Assembly: GCA_009694165.1 (NCBI GenBank)
Contig: SHVP01000048.1
Location: 1-18,121, forward strand
Direction of reading: 5' to 3'
Length of the DNA stretch: 18,121 bases
Source of the DNA: Alphaproteobacteria bacterium
GTDB taxonomy: Bacteria; Pseudomonadota; Alphaproteobacteria; SHVP01
Part shown: piece after piece, positions 1 to 7,471 of the stretch
Layout: every line of letters starts with the position of its first letter
Numbering within the stretch: position 1 is the stretch's first letter
The notes under the pieces: model-generated
The model's database searches: none
Told to the model about the DNA's origin: nothing
The model's input: the letters and a program-made list of their open reading frames with translations, nothing else
Position numbers and translations under genes: made by a program

Positions 1-466
1 CCTGATGGTGCGCGGGTTCCTGCTCAACAACCACATGACCGATTTCGCCTTCCGGCCGCGCCGCGACGGGTTAGAACTGGTCAACCGGGTCGAGCCAGGG
101 AAACGACCGCGCAGCTCGATGTCCCCCACCATCGTGATGGGCGACCGCGATCGCCTGCAAATGGTCATCGGCTCGGCCGGCGGCCCCCGGATCATCGGGC
201 ATGTCGCCAAGACGATCCTTGGCGTCATCGACTGGCACCTAGACATTCAGACGGCGATCGACCTGGCGCACGTCATCAATCGCAACGGCGACACCGAGCT
301 CGAACGGGACACCCCAGTCGTCGCCCTCAAGGAACAGCTCGAGACCCGCGGTCACAAGGTGGTTGTCGAAGACATCAACAGCGGCTTGCACGGGATCGTG
401 GTGTCGCGCCGCGGCCTGTTCGGCGGCGCCGATCGCCGACGGGACGGTGCCGCCGTCGGCGACTAG
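1..466 (+). CDS. ggt: Gamma-glutamyltransferase, C-terminal part (5' truncated by window)
   Basis: This is the end of a gamma-glutamyltransferase, the Ntn-hydrolase that cleaves and transfers the gamma-glutamyl group of glutathione and related compounds, usually in the periplasm. The frame is open from base 2 and ends at TAG 464-466. Visible hallmarks of the small subunit are the GFLLNNHMTDF stretch at the start, the substrate-binding KRPRSSMSPTIV (residues ~33-44 of the visible part), the oxyanion-loop-like GSAGGPRII (usually GSPGGSRII in the family), and the C-terminal SGLHGI ... AVGD ending. The catalytic threonine and the large subunit lie upstream, outside the window. The gene converges on tam with one base between the two stop codons, leaving no room for a dedicated terminator. 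Family assignment is firm; the physiological substrate cannot be told from this fragment. Confidence 0.93.
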   Translation, partial: LMVRGFLLNNHMTDFAFRPRRDGLELVNRVEPGKRPRSSMSPTIVMGDRDRLQMVIGSAGGPRIIGHVAKTILGVIDWHLDIQTAIDLAHVINRNGDTELERDTPVVALKEQLETRGHKVVVEDINSGLHGIVVSRRGLFGGADRRRDGAAVGD

Positions 467-467
467 G

Positions 468-1232
468 CTAGCGACGCGCGAGCAGGAACAATCGCCGTAT
501 CGGAAAGATCGTCGAGCCGTCGCGCTCCGGGGGATAGGTGCGGCGCAGCCGGGCCTTCAGCTCGCGCTCGAAATCGGGCCGTTGTTCGGGTTCCAGATCG
601 GCGAGAACGGGCCGTAGGGCGGTTCCGCTCACCCAGGTGAAGACCGGATCCTCACCGCGTAGGACGTGGAAATAATCCGTCTCCCAGATATCGAGCGCCG
701 CGACGTGCGGCGCCAGCATTCGGTAGTAAGCCTCACCGGGATGGACCGGCGGATCGCCGGTGTGCCTCGTCAGCTGCCGGCGCCAGGGGCCGGCATCGAT
801 GCACTCGACGATGGCGCGATGGGAAGGCTGCAGATAGTTTCGCGGTATCTGCAGCGCGAGCAAGCCGTCCGGGCCAAGACGGCGGCAGAGCCGCGGCAAC
901 ACCTCCGCATGCCATGGAATCCAGTTGAACACCGCGTTGGAGAACAGGAGATCGGGCGCATCTAGGTGCTGCTCCGCCGCGGCGTCGCCCTCGACCCAGG
1001 TGATGGGACCGCCGCCCCGGCGCGCCTGGGCCAGCATTTCCGGCGAGGAGTCGATGCCAATCACGGTGGCGTTCGGCCAACGCTCGGCGATCCGTCGCGT
1101 CACGTCGCCGGTGCCGCAGCCGAGGTCGTAGATGCGGCGGGGCTGGTTCCCGGCGAGACGCTGCAACAGATCGAGGGCCGGTTGCAGCCGGAATCGCGCG
1201 AACGCCCGATACAGGTCCGGATCCAAGGTCAC
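468..1232 (-). CDS. tam: Trans-aconitate 2-methyltransferase
   Basis: This 254-residue SAM-dependent methyltransferase is predicted to methylate trans-aconitate, an inhibitory isomer formed spontaneously from the citrate-cycle intermediate cis-aconitate. The SAM-binding motif I YDLGCGTGD is at residues 35-43 and the acidic GIDSSPEM loop at 59-66. The remainder follows E. coli Tam closely as I recall it: SNAVFNWIP (98-106), LALQIPRN, the HPGEAYY segment, DIWETDYFHVL, WVSGTALRP, and an LFLLARR end like the LFIVARR end of E. coli Tam. Length matches the family (about 250). The start is a GTG one base after the TGA of the upstream histidine kinase gene, so it is the last gene of a tight three-gene operon and probably translationally coupled. 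Substrate assignment rests on whole-length similarity rather than on a diagnostic residue. Confidence 0.88.
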   Translation of the reverse strand: MTLDPDLYRAFARFRLQPALDLLQRLAGNQPRRIYDLGCGTGDVTRRIAERWPNATVIGIDSSPEMLAQARRGGGPITWVEGDAAAEQHLDAPDLLFSNAVFNWIPWHAEVLPRLCRRLGPDGLLALQIPRNYLQPSHRAIVECIDAGPWRRQLTRHTGDPPVHPGEAYYRMLAPHVAALDIWETDYFHVLRGEDPVFTWVSGTALRPVLADLEPEQRPDFERELKARLRRTYPPERDGSTIFPIRRLFLLARR

Positions 1233-1233
1233 G

Positions 1234-2691
1234 TCAGCTTGCCGGCGTCACCGGGCGGACGGCGCGGACGGCGCGTAATTCGTGAACATTGGACGGAATA
1301 TCGATGCGAAAGGTGGTCCCGTGCGCGTCGCTACGATAGAGGGCCAGGTCGCCGCCATGCGAACGCGCCAGGTCGCGCGCGATCGCCAGGCCAAGACCCG
1401 AACCCGACGACTTGGCCGAGCCGCGGAACGGCTCGAACAAATGGGCGCGCGCCGCCTCGGGCATTCCCGGACCGTTATCGGCGATATCGATCACCACGCT
1501 TTGCGAAAGGTGCGCGGCGGTAATCACGATGCGTCCATCCCGCCGCCCCTCCAACGCTTCGATCGCGTTGCGGCCAAGATTCATCAGGATGCGGAAGCAC
1601 TGGCTGCGGTCGGCACTGAGCAGAAGCCCCGGCGGCACCTCGTTGATCCATTGCGGTCCACGCTCGCCTGTGAGACCGAGCGCGTTGGCAATGTCGGCCA
1701 CGAGCTGGCGCAGATCGAACGCCGTGCGCTGCGGCGGCGGCTCCTCAGGCTTGCCGAATTGCAGGGTGCGGGTGCAGAGTTCGATGGCCCGATCGATGGC
1801 GCTCACCAGCACCGGTGCGGTACGTCGCACCTCCGGATCACCGCTTTGCTCCAGACGATCGGCAACCAATTGCGCAGTTGCCAGAATGTTGCGCAGGTCG
1901 TGGTTGATCTTGCTAACCGCCAGGCCAAGATCGGCGAGTCGGGCCCGCTGTTTGAGCGCCGTCCGCAGATCGGCCTGCATGGCGGAAAGCTCACGTTGGG
2001 CGATCCCGATTTCGTCGGACCGGGTCGTTAGCGCGGTCTCGTCCGACTGCTCCTCGGGAGCCTGCCGAAAAGCCACCATGCGATCGACGAGGCGGCGCAG
2101 CGGGCGGGCAATCAGCCCGTGCAGGCTCAGGAAGATGAGCAAACCGGTGATCGCCGAGATCACCAGCGTCAGACCGATGACGCGGCCCGAATAGCTGAAC
2201 AGCTCTCGCCGCAGTCCGGCTTCGTCGAGGACGACGTCGACGACCACGTCGGGCTGGTCGATGGCTGCGCCGACGACCCGGATCGTTCGGCCGGGGATCA
2301 GCAAGGTTTCGAACGTGTCGCGTATCAGCGTCCATGGCGAAGCCCCGCGCAAGTCGAACGTGGCATCAACCTCGGTCGGCGCTGGTTCGGCCACCCCCAG
2401 AATCAGCGTCCGCGCCTCCGCCCGCTTGATCACCACCGCCCGGATCTCGGCGCGTGTCAGGAGATCCTGCTCCGGTTCCTCGGTGACGCGCTGATCGGGT
2501 GTGGCGACGAGCACGAGGCTGGCGAGCTGGGCCGAGGCAATCCGGGCCTCCAGGTACCCTTGGCGGAAACGGGCGATCGACGGAACATAGATCAGTACTT
2601 CGCTGATCGAGATGAATATCAGCGTCAGGACGAAGAGCCGCGCCGACAGGCTCTGCGTCAGGGGAACGGCGCGTCGCCGCTCGCTGGACAT
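1234..2691 (-). CDS. Orphan membrane sensor histidine kinase (HAMP, HisKA, HATPase_c)
   Basis: This is an inner-membrane sensor kinase of about 485 residues. From the N-terminus it has a transmembrane helix (LFVLTLIFISISEVLIYV, ~19-36), an extracytoplasmic sensor region of ~140 residues, and a second transmembrane helix (VIGLTLVISAITGLLIFLSL, ~171-190). A HAMP-like linker follows (IARPLRRLVDRM), then a dimerisation/phosphoacceptor segment with KINHDLRN (His about 264). The ATPase domain has an N box (NLGRNAIEAL), G1 (DNGPGMP), F box (LFEPF) and G2 (SGSGLGLAIA). All catalytic motifs are intact. No response regulator is encoded in the window. The start is uncertain: ATG at 2691 (MSSERRR) is used here, but a GTG at 2727, seven bases after the preceding stop, adds 12 residues; neither has a strong ribosome-binding site. 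The signal sensed is unknown. Confidence 0.92.
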   Translation of the reverse strand: MSSERRRAVPLTQSLSARLFVLTLIFISISEVLIYVPSIARFRQGYLEARIASAQLASLVLVATPDQRVTEEPEQDLLTRAEIRAVVIKRAEARTLILGVAEPAPTEVDATFDLRGASPWTLIRDTFETLLIPGRTIRVVGAAIDQPDVVVDVVLDEAGLRRELFSYSGRVIGLTLVISAITGLLIFLSLHGLIARPLRRLVDRMVAFRQAPEEQSDETALTTRSDEIGIAQRELSAMQADLRTALKQRARLADLGLAVSKINHDLRNILATAQLVADRLEQSGDPEVRRTAPVLVSAIDRAIELCTRTLQFGKPEEPPPQRTAFDLRQLVADIANALGLTGERGPQWINEVPPGLLLSADRSQCFRILMNLGRNAIEALEGRRDGRIVITAAHLSQSVVIDIADNGPGMPEAARAHLFEPFRGSAKSSGSGLGLAIARDLARSHGGDLALYRSDAHGTTFRIDIPSNVHELRAVRAVRPVTPAS

Positions 2692-2733
2692 GCCGACGGA
2701 ATAGCAGAATTCCGACCGACCGACCACCCGGTG

Positions 2734-4158
2734 TCAGCCGAATCGCGCTAAGAAGCGCACGATTCTGCGGGTCCGACTGCTGGTCAGCATCGGTTGAAAA
2801 TAGCTCCCGGCCGCCCGTTTGCCGATTTCCGCCACAATGGGATAGGGCACGACGAGCCCAGCCATCACCGCGATCCGCTGTCGCGCCTGCACGGCCAGGA
2901 TCCAAGGCAGGATCAGATCGCCGGCGTTGCGCGCCACGATTTGCGCCCCGAGGACGACCCCACGTTTGCCAACGACGACCTTGATCAGGCCCTCGGTGTC
3001 GCGTTCGGCGATGGCGCGCTCATTTTCAGAAACCGGCCAGCGCAACACACGGATGTCGTGCCCCGCCGCCCGCGCCGCCTCCTCCTGCAAGCCCACGCTC
3101 GCCAACTCGGGCGCCGTGTAGGTGACCCACGGGATGGCTCGCTCGGAACTCTTGGCCGGCAGGCGGAACAGGATGTTCCGCAGAACGATCCCGGCTTGGT
3201 ACGACGCCATGTGCGTGAATTGCAGCGAGCCAACGACGTCACCCACCGCGTAGACGCGCCGGTTGGTCGTGCGCAGCCGGGCATCGACTGTGACGCCCCG
3301 CCCCGTATGGCCGATGCCCGCCAACTCGAGACCGAGGTCCGTCACGTTAGCGCGGCGACCGGCGGCAACCAACAGATGAGATCCGTGCAGCGTCTCCTGC
3401 CGGCCGTCGCGTTCGATGGTCACGACGATGCCGTCGTCGGCGCGCGCAACGGCTGTTACCTTTGACCCGGCGCGGAGAACCACGCGATCGCGGGCCAAAC
3501 TCGTCAACACCTGCTCGACCACTTCGGGATCGTCCTTGGGAAGGAATCGGGCCATCTCCAGCACCGTCACCTCGGCACCCAATCGGCGATGGGCCTGCGC
3601 CAGCTCCAGGCCGATCGGCCCACCGCCCAGGACGATCAGGTGACGGGGGCGGATCGAATTGTCGAAAATCGTTTCGTTGGTAAAGAAAGGCACCGAGGCA
3701 AGCCCCGGGATCGGCGGCACCAACGGCGAGGACCCGGTGGCGACGACGAAACGGCGGGCACGGACCAACGTATCGCCAGCCAAGACGGTTTCCGGGTCGA
3801 TGAAGCGCGCAGTGGCGTGGATGACGTTGACGCCCATGCCCGCGTAGCGCTCCACCGAATCGTTCGGGGCGATGGCGGCAATCACCTGTTTGACGTGACG
3901 CTGGCTGCGGGCGAAGTCGAGGCGCGGCGCCTCATAGTCGACCCCGAAGGCGTCGGCTCCACGCCAGGCGATCGCCCGCGCCGCGGCGGCGATGAGCGCT
4001 TTCGAGGGGACGCAGCCAAAATTGAGACAGTCGCCGCCCATCCGATGTTTCTCGACCAGGACGACCGCCGCCCCCATGAGGGCGGCGCCGCTCGCCACGA
4101 CAAGACCGCCGCTGCCCGCGCCGATTACGCAAATGTCGGGCTTTAGGGTATGCGCCAT
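2734..4158 (-). CDS. FAD/NAD(P)-dependent disulfide oxidoreductase, MerA/lipoamide-dehydrogenase-like
   Basis: This 474-residue flavoprotein belongs to the pyridine nucleotide-disulfide oxidoreductase class I family. It has an N-terminal FAD-binding GAGSGG (13-18), the redox-active pair in GGDCLNFGCVPSK (Cys44 and Cys49), a second Rossmann motif VLGGGPIGLELA ending in VTVLE (the Glu suggests NADH), and the FAD-site YAVGDV. The C-terminal dimerisation domain lacks the His of the HxxxxE catalytic pair found in lipoamide dehydrogenase and glutathione reductase; the corresponding stretch reads VVPYPIVAE. The enzyme may therefore act on something other than a classical disulfide, as in MerA-type reductases. 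It is not MerA itself: no N-terminal heavy-metal domain and no C-terminal vicinal cysteines. The start is ATG 4158, which has a GGAGG seven bases upstream; an in-frame start 30 bases earlier is less likely. It is the first gene of the operon with the kinase and tam. Confidence 0.9.
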   Translation of the reverse strand: MAHTLKPDICVIGAGSGGLVVASGAALMGAAVVLVEKHRMGGDCLNFGCVPSKALIAAAARAIAWRGADAFGVDYEAPRLDFARSQRHVKQVIAAIAPNDSVERYAGMGVNVIHATARFIDPETVLAGDTLVRARRFVVATGSSPLVPPIPGLASVPFFTNETIFDNSIRPRHLIVLGGGPIGLELAQAHRRLGAEVTVLEMARFLPKDDPEVVEQVLTSLARDRVVLRAGSKVTAVARADDGIVVTIERDGRQETLHGSHLLVAAGRRANVTDLGLELAGIGHTGRGVTVDARLRTTNRRVYAVGDVVGSLQFTHMASYQAGIVLRNILFRLPAKSSERAIPWVTYTAPELASVGLQEEAARAAGHDIRVLRWPVSENERAIAERDTEGLIKVVVGKRGVVLGAQIVARNAGDLILPWILAVQARQRIAVMAGLVVPYPIVAEIGKRAAGSYFQPMLTSSRTRRIVRFLARFG

Positions 4159-4180
4159 GCTCAGCCTCCGTATCGGTTGC

Positions 4181-4196
4181 CCCGGCATCCGCCGGG
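4181..4196 (-). promoter_or_regulatory. Short GC hairpin in the leader of the flavoprotein gene
   Basis: CCCGGC (4181-4186) and GCCGGG (4191-4196) form a perfect 6-bp stem around a 4-base loop. It lies about 22 bases upstream of the flavoprotein ATG at 4158 and just upstream of its Shine-Dalgarno sequence, within the probable 5' leader. It has no T-run, so it is not a typical terminator. It may be chance in GC-rich DNA. Confidence 0.25.
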
Positions 4197-4258
4197 CGGC
4201 CAGGGCGACAGGGTCGCGCGCCCGTCACCAACCGGCTACCCGGGTCATCCACGAAAAC

Positions 4259-4282
4259 TGGCGGAATTCCAAGGCTCCGCCA
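4259..4282. repeat. 7-bp inverted repeat next to the rpmH promoter
   Basis: TGGCGGA (4259-4265) and TCCGCCA (4276-4282) are perfect inverted halves separated by 10 bases. The repeat ends one base before the predicted -35 hexamer of the rpmH promoter, a position where a transcription factor could bind. There is no direct evidence that it is an operator. Confidence 0.35.
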
Positions 4283-4283
4283 A

Positions 4284-4312
4284 TTGACTTCACCCCTCCC
4301 AGCCCTTATACA
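4284..4312 (+). promoter_or_regulatory. Predicted sigma70-type promoter for rpmH-rnpA-yidD-yidC
   Basis: A -35 TTGACT (4284-4289) is followed after 17 bases by a -10 TATACA (4307-4312). Transcription would begin near 4319, giving a leader of about 44 bases before the rpmH GTG. It lies in the longest intergenic gap of the window (4159-4362), upstream of a gene that must be strongly expressed. The rest of that gap shows no further gene. Confidence 0.6.
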
Positions 4313-4362
4313 GCGGGCCTTGTTTCGCCGACTTGGCATGTCGCCTTGGCGGGAGAGAATCA

Positions 4363-4497
4363 GTGAAAAGAACCTACCAACCCAGCGTCCAGGTGAAAAA
4401 GCGCCGCCACGGCTTTCGCAAGCGGATGAAGACCGTCGGCGGGCGCGAGGTGCTCTCTCGCCGTCGTGGCAAGGGCCGCAAACGCCTGACTCCGTAG
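4363..4497 (+). CDS. rpmH: 50S ribosomal protein L34
   Basis: This is a 44-residue, strongly basic ribosomal protein of the large subunit. The product begins [18 protein letters not shown] and ends with [12 protein letters not shown], the standard L34 pattern at the standard length. The start codon is GTG at 4363, preceded by an AG-rich GGGAGAG. L34 genes more often start with ATG. The stop TAG (4495-4497) runs into the AGGGT sequence that serves as ribosome-binding site for rnpA, nine bases before its ATG. The rpmH-rnpA-yidD-yidC order is one of the best conserved bacterial gene clusters, which supports the call independently. Confidence 0.97.
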   Translation: MKRTYQPSVQVKKRRHGFRKRMKTVGGREVLSRRRGKGRKRLTP

Positions 4498-4506
4498 GGT
4501 TGGTCA

Positions 4507-4860
4507 ATGCCCGGCGCCGTCGGGCGAATCAAGCGCCGTTCCGATTTTCTTCGCGTCGCCGGCAGCGGCCGCCGATGGGTGACACCGGGTCTGATCTTGC
4601 AGGCCCACCGCAGTGGATCAAACACCGTTCGTGTCGGCTTTACCGTGACGAAACGCATCGGCAACGCGGTCGCGCGTAATCGGGTTCGCCGACGGTTGCG
4701 GGCGGTCGCGGCGCAGGTATTACCGGCCGGCGGACCGCGCGGTTTCGACCTTGTCATGGTCGGCCGACGCGCGGCGGCGGAGCGGCCGTACTTGGCGCTG
4801 GTCGGCGATCTTGAAACGGCGCTGCGGGAGCTACGAAGATGGGACGAAAGCCGCGCATGA
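4507..4860 (+). CDS. rnpA: Ribonuclease P protein component
   Basis: This 117-residue basic protein is the protein subunit of RNase P, which removes 5' leaders from pre-tRNAs together with the rnpB RNA (not in this window). The family signature is clear: an N-terminal IKRRSDFLRV segment, then GFTVTKRIGNAVARNRVRRRLR at about 44-65, whose arginines form the RNR motif that contacts the RNA. Length is typical (110-130). The start is ATG 4507, nine bases after rpmH, with AGGGT as ribosome-binding site. The last codons overlap the start of yidD, consistent with one transcript from the promoter upstream of rpmH. Confidence 0.96.
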   Translation: MPGAVGRIKRRSDFLRVAGSGRRWVTPGLILQAHRSGSNTVRVGFTVTKRIGNAVARNRVRRRLRAVAAQVLPAGGPRGFDLVMVGRRAAAERPYLALVGDLETALRELRRWDESRA

Positions 4861-5108
4861 ATTCCTTTCGGCCGGCGGCTTGGCTACTCGGCGGCCTGAT
4901 TCACAGCTACCGCCTGATCTTGTCGCCGATCGTCGGTCCGGCCTGTCGTTTCGCTCCCAGTTGCTCGGAATATGCGCTGGAAGCGATCGCCCAGCACGGC
5001 GCGATCAAAGGCAGCGCGCTCAGCGTGCGGCGCCTTGCGCGCTGCCACCCATGGGGCGGCAGTGGTTATGATCCCGTCCCCCAACGCCACACCAGGCCCC
5101 CTGCCTAA
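4839..5108 (+). CDS. yidD: Membrane protein insertion efficiency factor YidD
   Basis: This small protein (89 residues from this start) is a YidD-family factor that assists membrane protein insertion next to YidC. An amphipathic N-terminal helix (LLGGLIHSYRLILSPIVGP) is followed by the invariant CRFAPSCSEYALEAI (residues 37-51), and then by RRLARCHPWGGSGYDPVP near the end, the family's cysteine-containing core. Two starts are possible. ATG 4839 has a GGGAG eight bases upstream and is used here. ATG 4857 forms an ATGA overlap with the rnpA stop and gives 83 residues. The stop TAA (5106-5108) shares its last A with the yidC start codon. Confidence 0.93.
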   Translation: MGRKPRMNSFRPAAWLLGGLIHSYRLILSPIVGPACRFAPSCSEYALEAIAQHGAIKGSALSVRRLARCHPWGGSGYDPVPQRHTRPPA

Positions 5109-6826
5109 TGGATCAGAAGAACCTCATCGCGGCGATCGCCCTGTCGGTGGCGATTCTGGTCGCCTTTCACTGGCTGATGCCGCCCTCGCGGCCGGCGCCG
5201 CCGCCGTCGGCGGTCGGCGAAGCATCGACGCCCGACGCGCCGGCGATCAGTAGCGCGCCGCCAACCCCGGCCGGCGGGCCGGCGGCCCCGGGAACGCAGC
5301 CGGTAGCGCGCGATCGTACCGCCGTTATCAGCGGCACCCCTCGGGTCGCCATCGACACGCCCTCACTCAAGGGATCGATTGCCAAGGCCGGCGGCGTCTT
5401 CGACGACTTGACGCTGGTGCACTACGGCGCATCGACCACCGCCGACAGTCCCAAGGTCAACCTCCTCTCGCCCACCGGATCGAAAGACGCCTATGTCGCC
5501 AAGTTCGGCTGGGTCGGCGAGGCGGGCGTCGCGGTGCCAGGCGAGGAAACCGTGTGGACGACCGACCGCGACACGCTCGACCCGGACCGACCGGTGACGT
5601 TCACCTGGGACAACGGCGGCGGCCTTATCTTTTCGCGGACGGTCGTGGTCGACCGCGACTACCTGTTCACGGTGACGCAGCGGGTGAAAAACACTGGCGG
5701 CAGGGCGGTGAATCTTTACCCCTATGGCCTCATTGCCCGCTCCGGCGAACCGGAGACGTCGGGATATTACATCCTGCACGAGGGCGGCCTTGGCGTGTTC
5801 GACGGCGTTCTCAGCGAGGAAAGTTATTCCAACATCAAGTCGAAGGGGCAGATCGAGAAGAAAGCGGTCAAGGGTTGGATCGGTATCACCGACAAGTATT
5901 GGCTGACGGCGCTGATCCCCGACCAGTCACGCCAGGTGACCGCCTCCTATCGCCATGCCGCGGCCAGCCCGTACCAGGTCGACTACCTGCACGCCGCCAT
6001 GACCCTTGCGCCGGGCGAAACGATCGAAATGACCGATCGCCTGTTCGCCGGCGCTAAGGTCGTGCGGGTCATCGACGGGTACGAAGAGCGCCTGGCGATC
6101 AACGGCTTCGACAAGGCGATCGACTGGGGTTGGTTCTTCTTTCTGACCAAGCCGATGTTCCTGGCATTGCGTTTTTTCAGCGAATACTTCGGCAATTTTG
6201 GTCTCGCCATCCTGGCGCTCACGGTCTGCGTAAAGCTGGCGTTCTTCCCGCTGGCCAACAAGTCCTACCGGGCGATGAGCAAGATGAAGTTGCTCGCGCC
6301 CGAGATCAAGAAGCTGCAAGCGCGCTTCAAGGACGACCGCGCCCGCATGCAGCAAGAGATGATGGCGCTGTACAAGCGGGAGAAAGCCAATCCGTTGTCC
6401 GGCTGCTTGCCGATCGTCGTGCAGATCCCCGTCTTCTTTTCGCTCTACAAGGTCCTGTTCGTCACGATCGAAATGCGGCAGGCACCGTTCTACGGTTGGA
6501 TCAACGACCTGTCGGTTCCCGACCCCTACAACCTGTTCACGCTGTTCGGCGTCATCCCGTGGATGCCGCCGGCGTTCATTCCGGTAATCGGCATTTGGCC
6601 GCTGATCATGGGCGTCAGCATGTTCCTGCAGCAGAAGCTGAACCCCCAGCCGGCGGATCCGGTGCAGGCGAAGATCTTCATGCTGATGCCGATCTTCTTC
6701 ACGTTCCTCCTCGCCGGGTTCCCCGCGGGCTTGGTGATCTACTGGACTTGGAACAACGTCCTGTCGATTGGCCAGCAGTGGATCATCATGCGCCAGGCCG
6801 GCGTGAAGAACCCGATCGCCGACTGA
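5108..6826 (+). CDS. yidC: Membrane protein insertase YidC
   Basis: This 572-residue inner-membrane insertase and chaperone works alone or with SecYEG to place proteins in the membrane. It has an N-terminal transmembrane anchor (residues ~5-22), a low-complexity Pro/Ala linker, and a large periplasmic P1 domain to about residue 330. The conserved five-helix core follows, with FPLANKSYRAMSKMK, the cytoplasmic hairpin QQEMMALYKREKANPLSGCLP, and the final FPAGLVIYWTWNN helix. Full length with the P1 domain is the Gram-negative type. The ATG overlaps the yidD TAA by one base (TAATG) and has no clear ribosome-binding site of its own, so translation is probably coupled. All signature segments look intact. 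Confidence 0.97.
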   Translation: MDQKNLIAAIALSVAILVAFHWLMPPSRPAPPPSAVGEASTPDAPAISSAPPTPAGGPAAPGTQPVARDRTAVISGTPRVAIDTPSLKGSIAKAGGVFDDLTLVHYGASTTADSPKVNLLSPTGSKDAYVAKFGWVGEAGVAVPGEETVWTTDRDTLDPDRPVTFTWDNGGGLIFSRTVVVDRDYLFTVTQRVKNTGGRAVNLYPYGLIARSGEPETSGYYILHEGGLGVFDGVLSEESYSNIKSKGQIEKKAVKGWIGITDKYWLTALIPDQSRQVTASYRHAAASPYQVDYLHAAMTLAPGETIEMTDRLFAGAKVVRVIDGYEERLAINGFDKAIDWGWFFFLTKPMFLALRFFSEYFGNFGLAILALTVCVKLAFFPLANKSYRAMSKMKLLAPEIKKLQARFKDDRARMQQEMMALYKREKANPLSGCLPIVVQIPVFFSLYKVLFVTIEMRQAPFYGWINDLSVPDPYNLFTLFGVIPWMPPAFIPVIGIWPLIMGVSMFLQQKLNPQPADPVQAKIFMLMPIFFTFLLAGFPAGLVIYWTWNNVLSIGQQWIIMRQAGVKNPIAD

Positions 6827-6848
6827 CCGCCCGGCTCGGGAACCGGTC

Positions 6849-7445
6849 GTGGATCGCGTTTTCGGACAACCACCCCAGTTGCTGGCCGCCGTCGCCGGCG
6901 CCTCCGCGTGGCCGCGCGAGGCCACCCCGGAGGTGGCTTTCGCCGGCCGGTCCAATGTCGGCAAGTCGAGCCTGCTCAATGCTCTGGTCGGTCACAGCCT
7001 CGCCCGCACGTCGCGCACGCCAGGATCGACCAAGGCCTTTTACTTCTATGCCGTTGGGCCACGGCTGACACTGGTCGATCTTCCGGGTTATGGCTACGCC
7101 CAGGGCGGGAGCGCGATGAAGGCCGAGTGGCGCGAGCGCTTTCTGGACTATGCCCGCGATCGGCGGGTGCTGCGTCGCATCTTGATCCTGGTCGACGCGC
7201 GGCGCGGACTGATGGACAGCGATCGGATGGTCTTGGATCTGCTTGGCGATCTGGCGGTGTCGACGCAGTTGGTGGCGACGAAGGTCGATTTGGCGGCAGA
7301 ACCAGAACGGGAAGCGTTACTGGCCGAGCTGCGCACCCTCGCCAGCGCCGCGGCGAGCGTGCACCCGGTGATTCAGTGGACGGCGGCACCCCGCGGACTC
7401 GGGATCGCCGCCCTGCGGGCCGATCTCTCTGCCCTGGCCGCCTAG
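6849..7445 (+). CDS. engB: Ribosome biogenesis GTPase EngB (YsxC/YihA)
   Basis: This 198-residue GTPase of the TrmE-Era-EngA-YihA-Septin family acts in late assembly of the large ribosomal subunit. The G1 loop GRSNVGKSS is at residues 33-41, the G2 threonine lies in GSTKAF (around 61), G3 DLPGYG at 77-82, and G4 TKVD at 144-147. The short single-domain form and length match EngB. The start is GTG 6849, with GGGAA upstream, 22 bases after yidC. The position directly after yidC is common in alphaproteobacteria and fits a shared transcript. Confidence 0.95.
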   Translation: MDRVFGQPPQLLAAVAGASAWPREATPEVAFAGRSNVGKSSLLNALVGHSLARTSRTPGSTKAFYFYAVGPRLTLVDLPGYGYAQGGSAMKAEWRERFLDYARDRRVLRRILILVDARRGLMDSDRMVLDLLGDLAVSTQLVATKVDLAAEPEREALLAELRTLASAAASVHPVIQWTAAPRGLGIAALRADLSALAA

Positions 7446-7457
7446 GCGCTCCTGGGC

Positions 7458-7463
7458 TATAAC
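7458..7463 (+). promoter_or_regulatory. Possible -10 element giving a leaderless argB transcript
   Basis: TATAAC at 7458-7463 lies nine bases before the argB ATG (7472). A start about seven bases downstream would place the first nucleotide of the mRNA at or next to the ATG. No Shine-Dalgarno sequence precedes the ATG, which fits leaderless translation. The -35 region (around 7434-7440, CTGGCCG) is poor, so this is tentative. Confidence 0.3.
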
Positions 7464-7471
7464 CCGCGGCG

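Noticed and set aside
4245..4253. TCATCCACG as a DnaA box marking an origin near rpmH
   Set aside because: It has two mismatches to TTATCCACA, is a single copy, has no AT-rich unwinding region and no dnaA or parAB genes. Closeness of rpmH to the origin is not a rule in alphaproteobacteria.
5927..6979. A 350-codon - strand frame opposite yidC
   Set aside because: It is the shadow of the strongly coding yidC core, with biased His/Arg/Asp composition and no domain.
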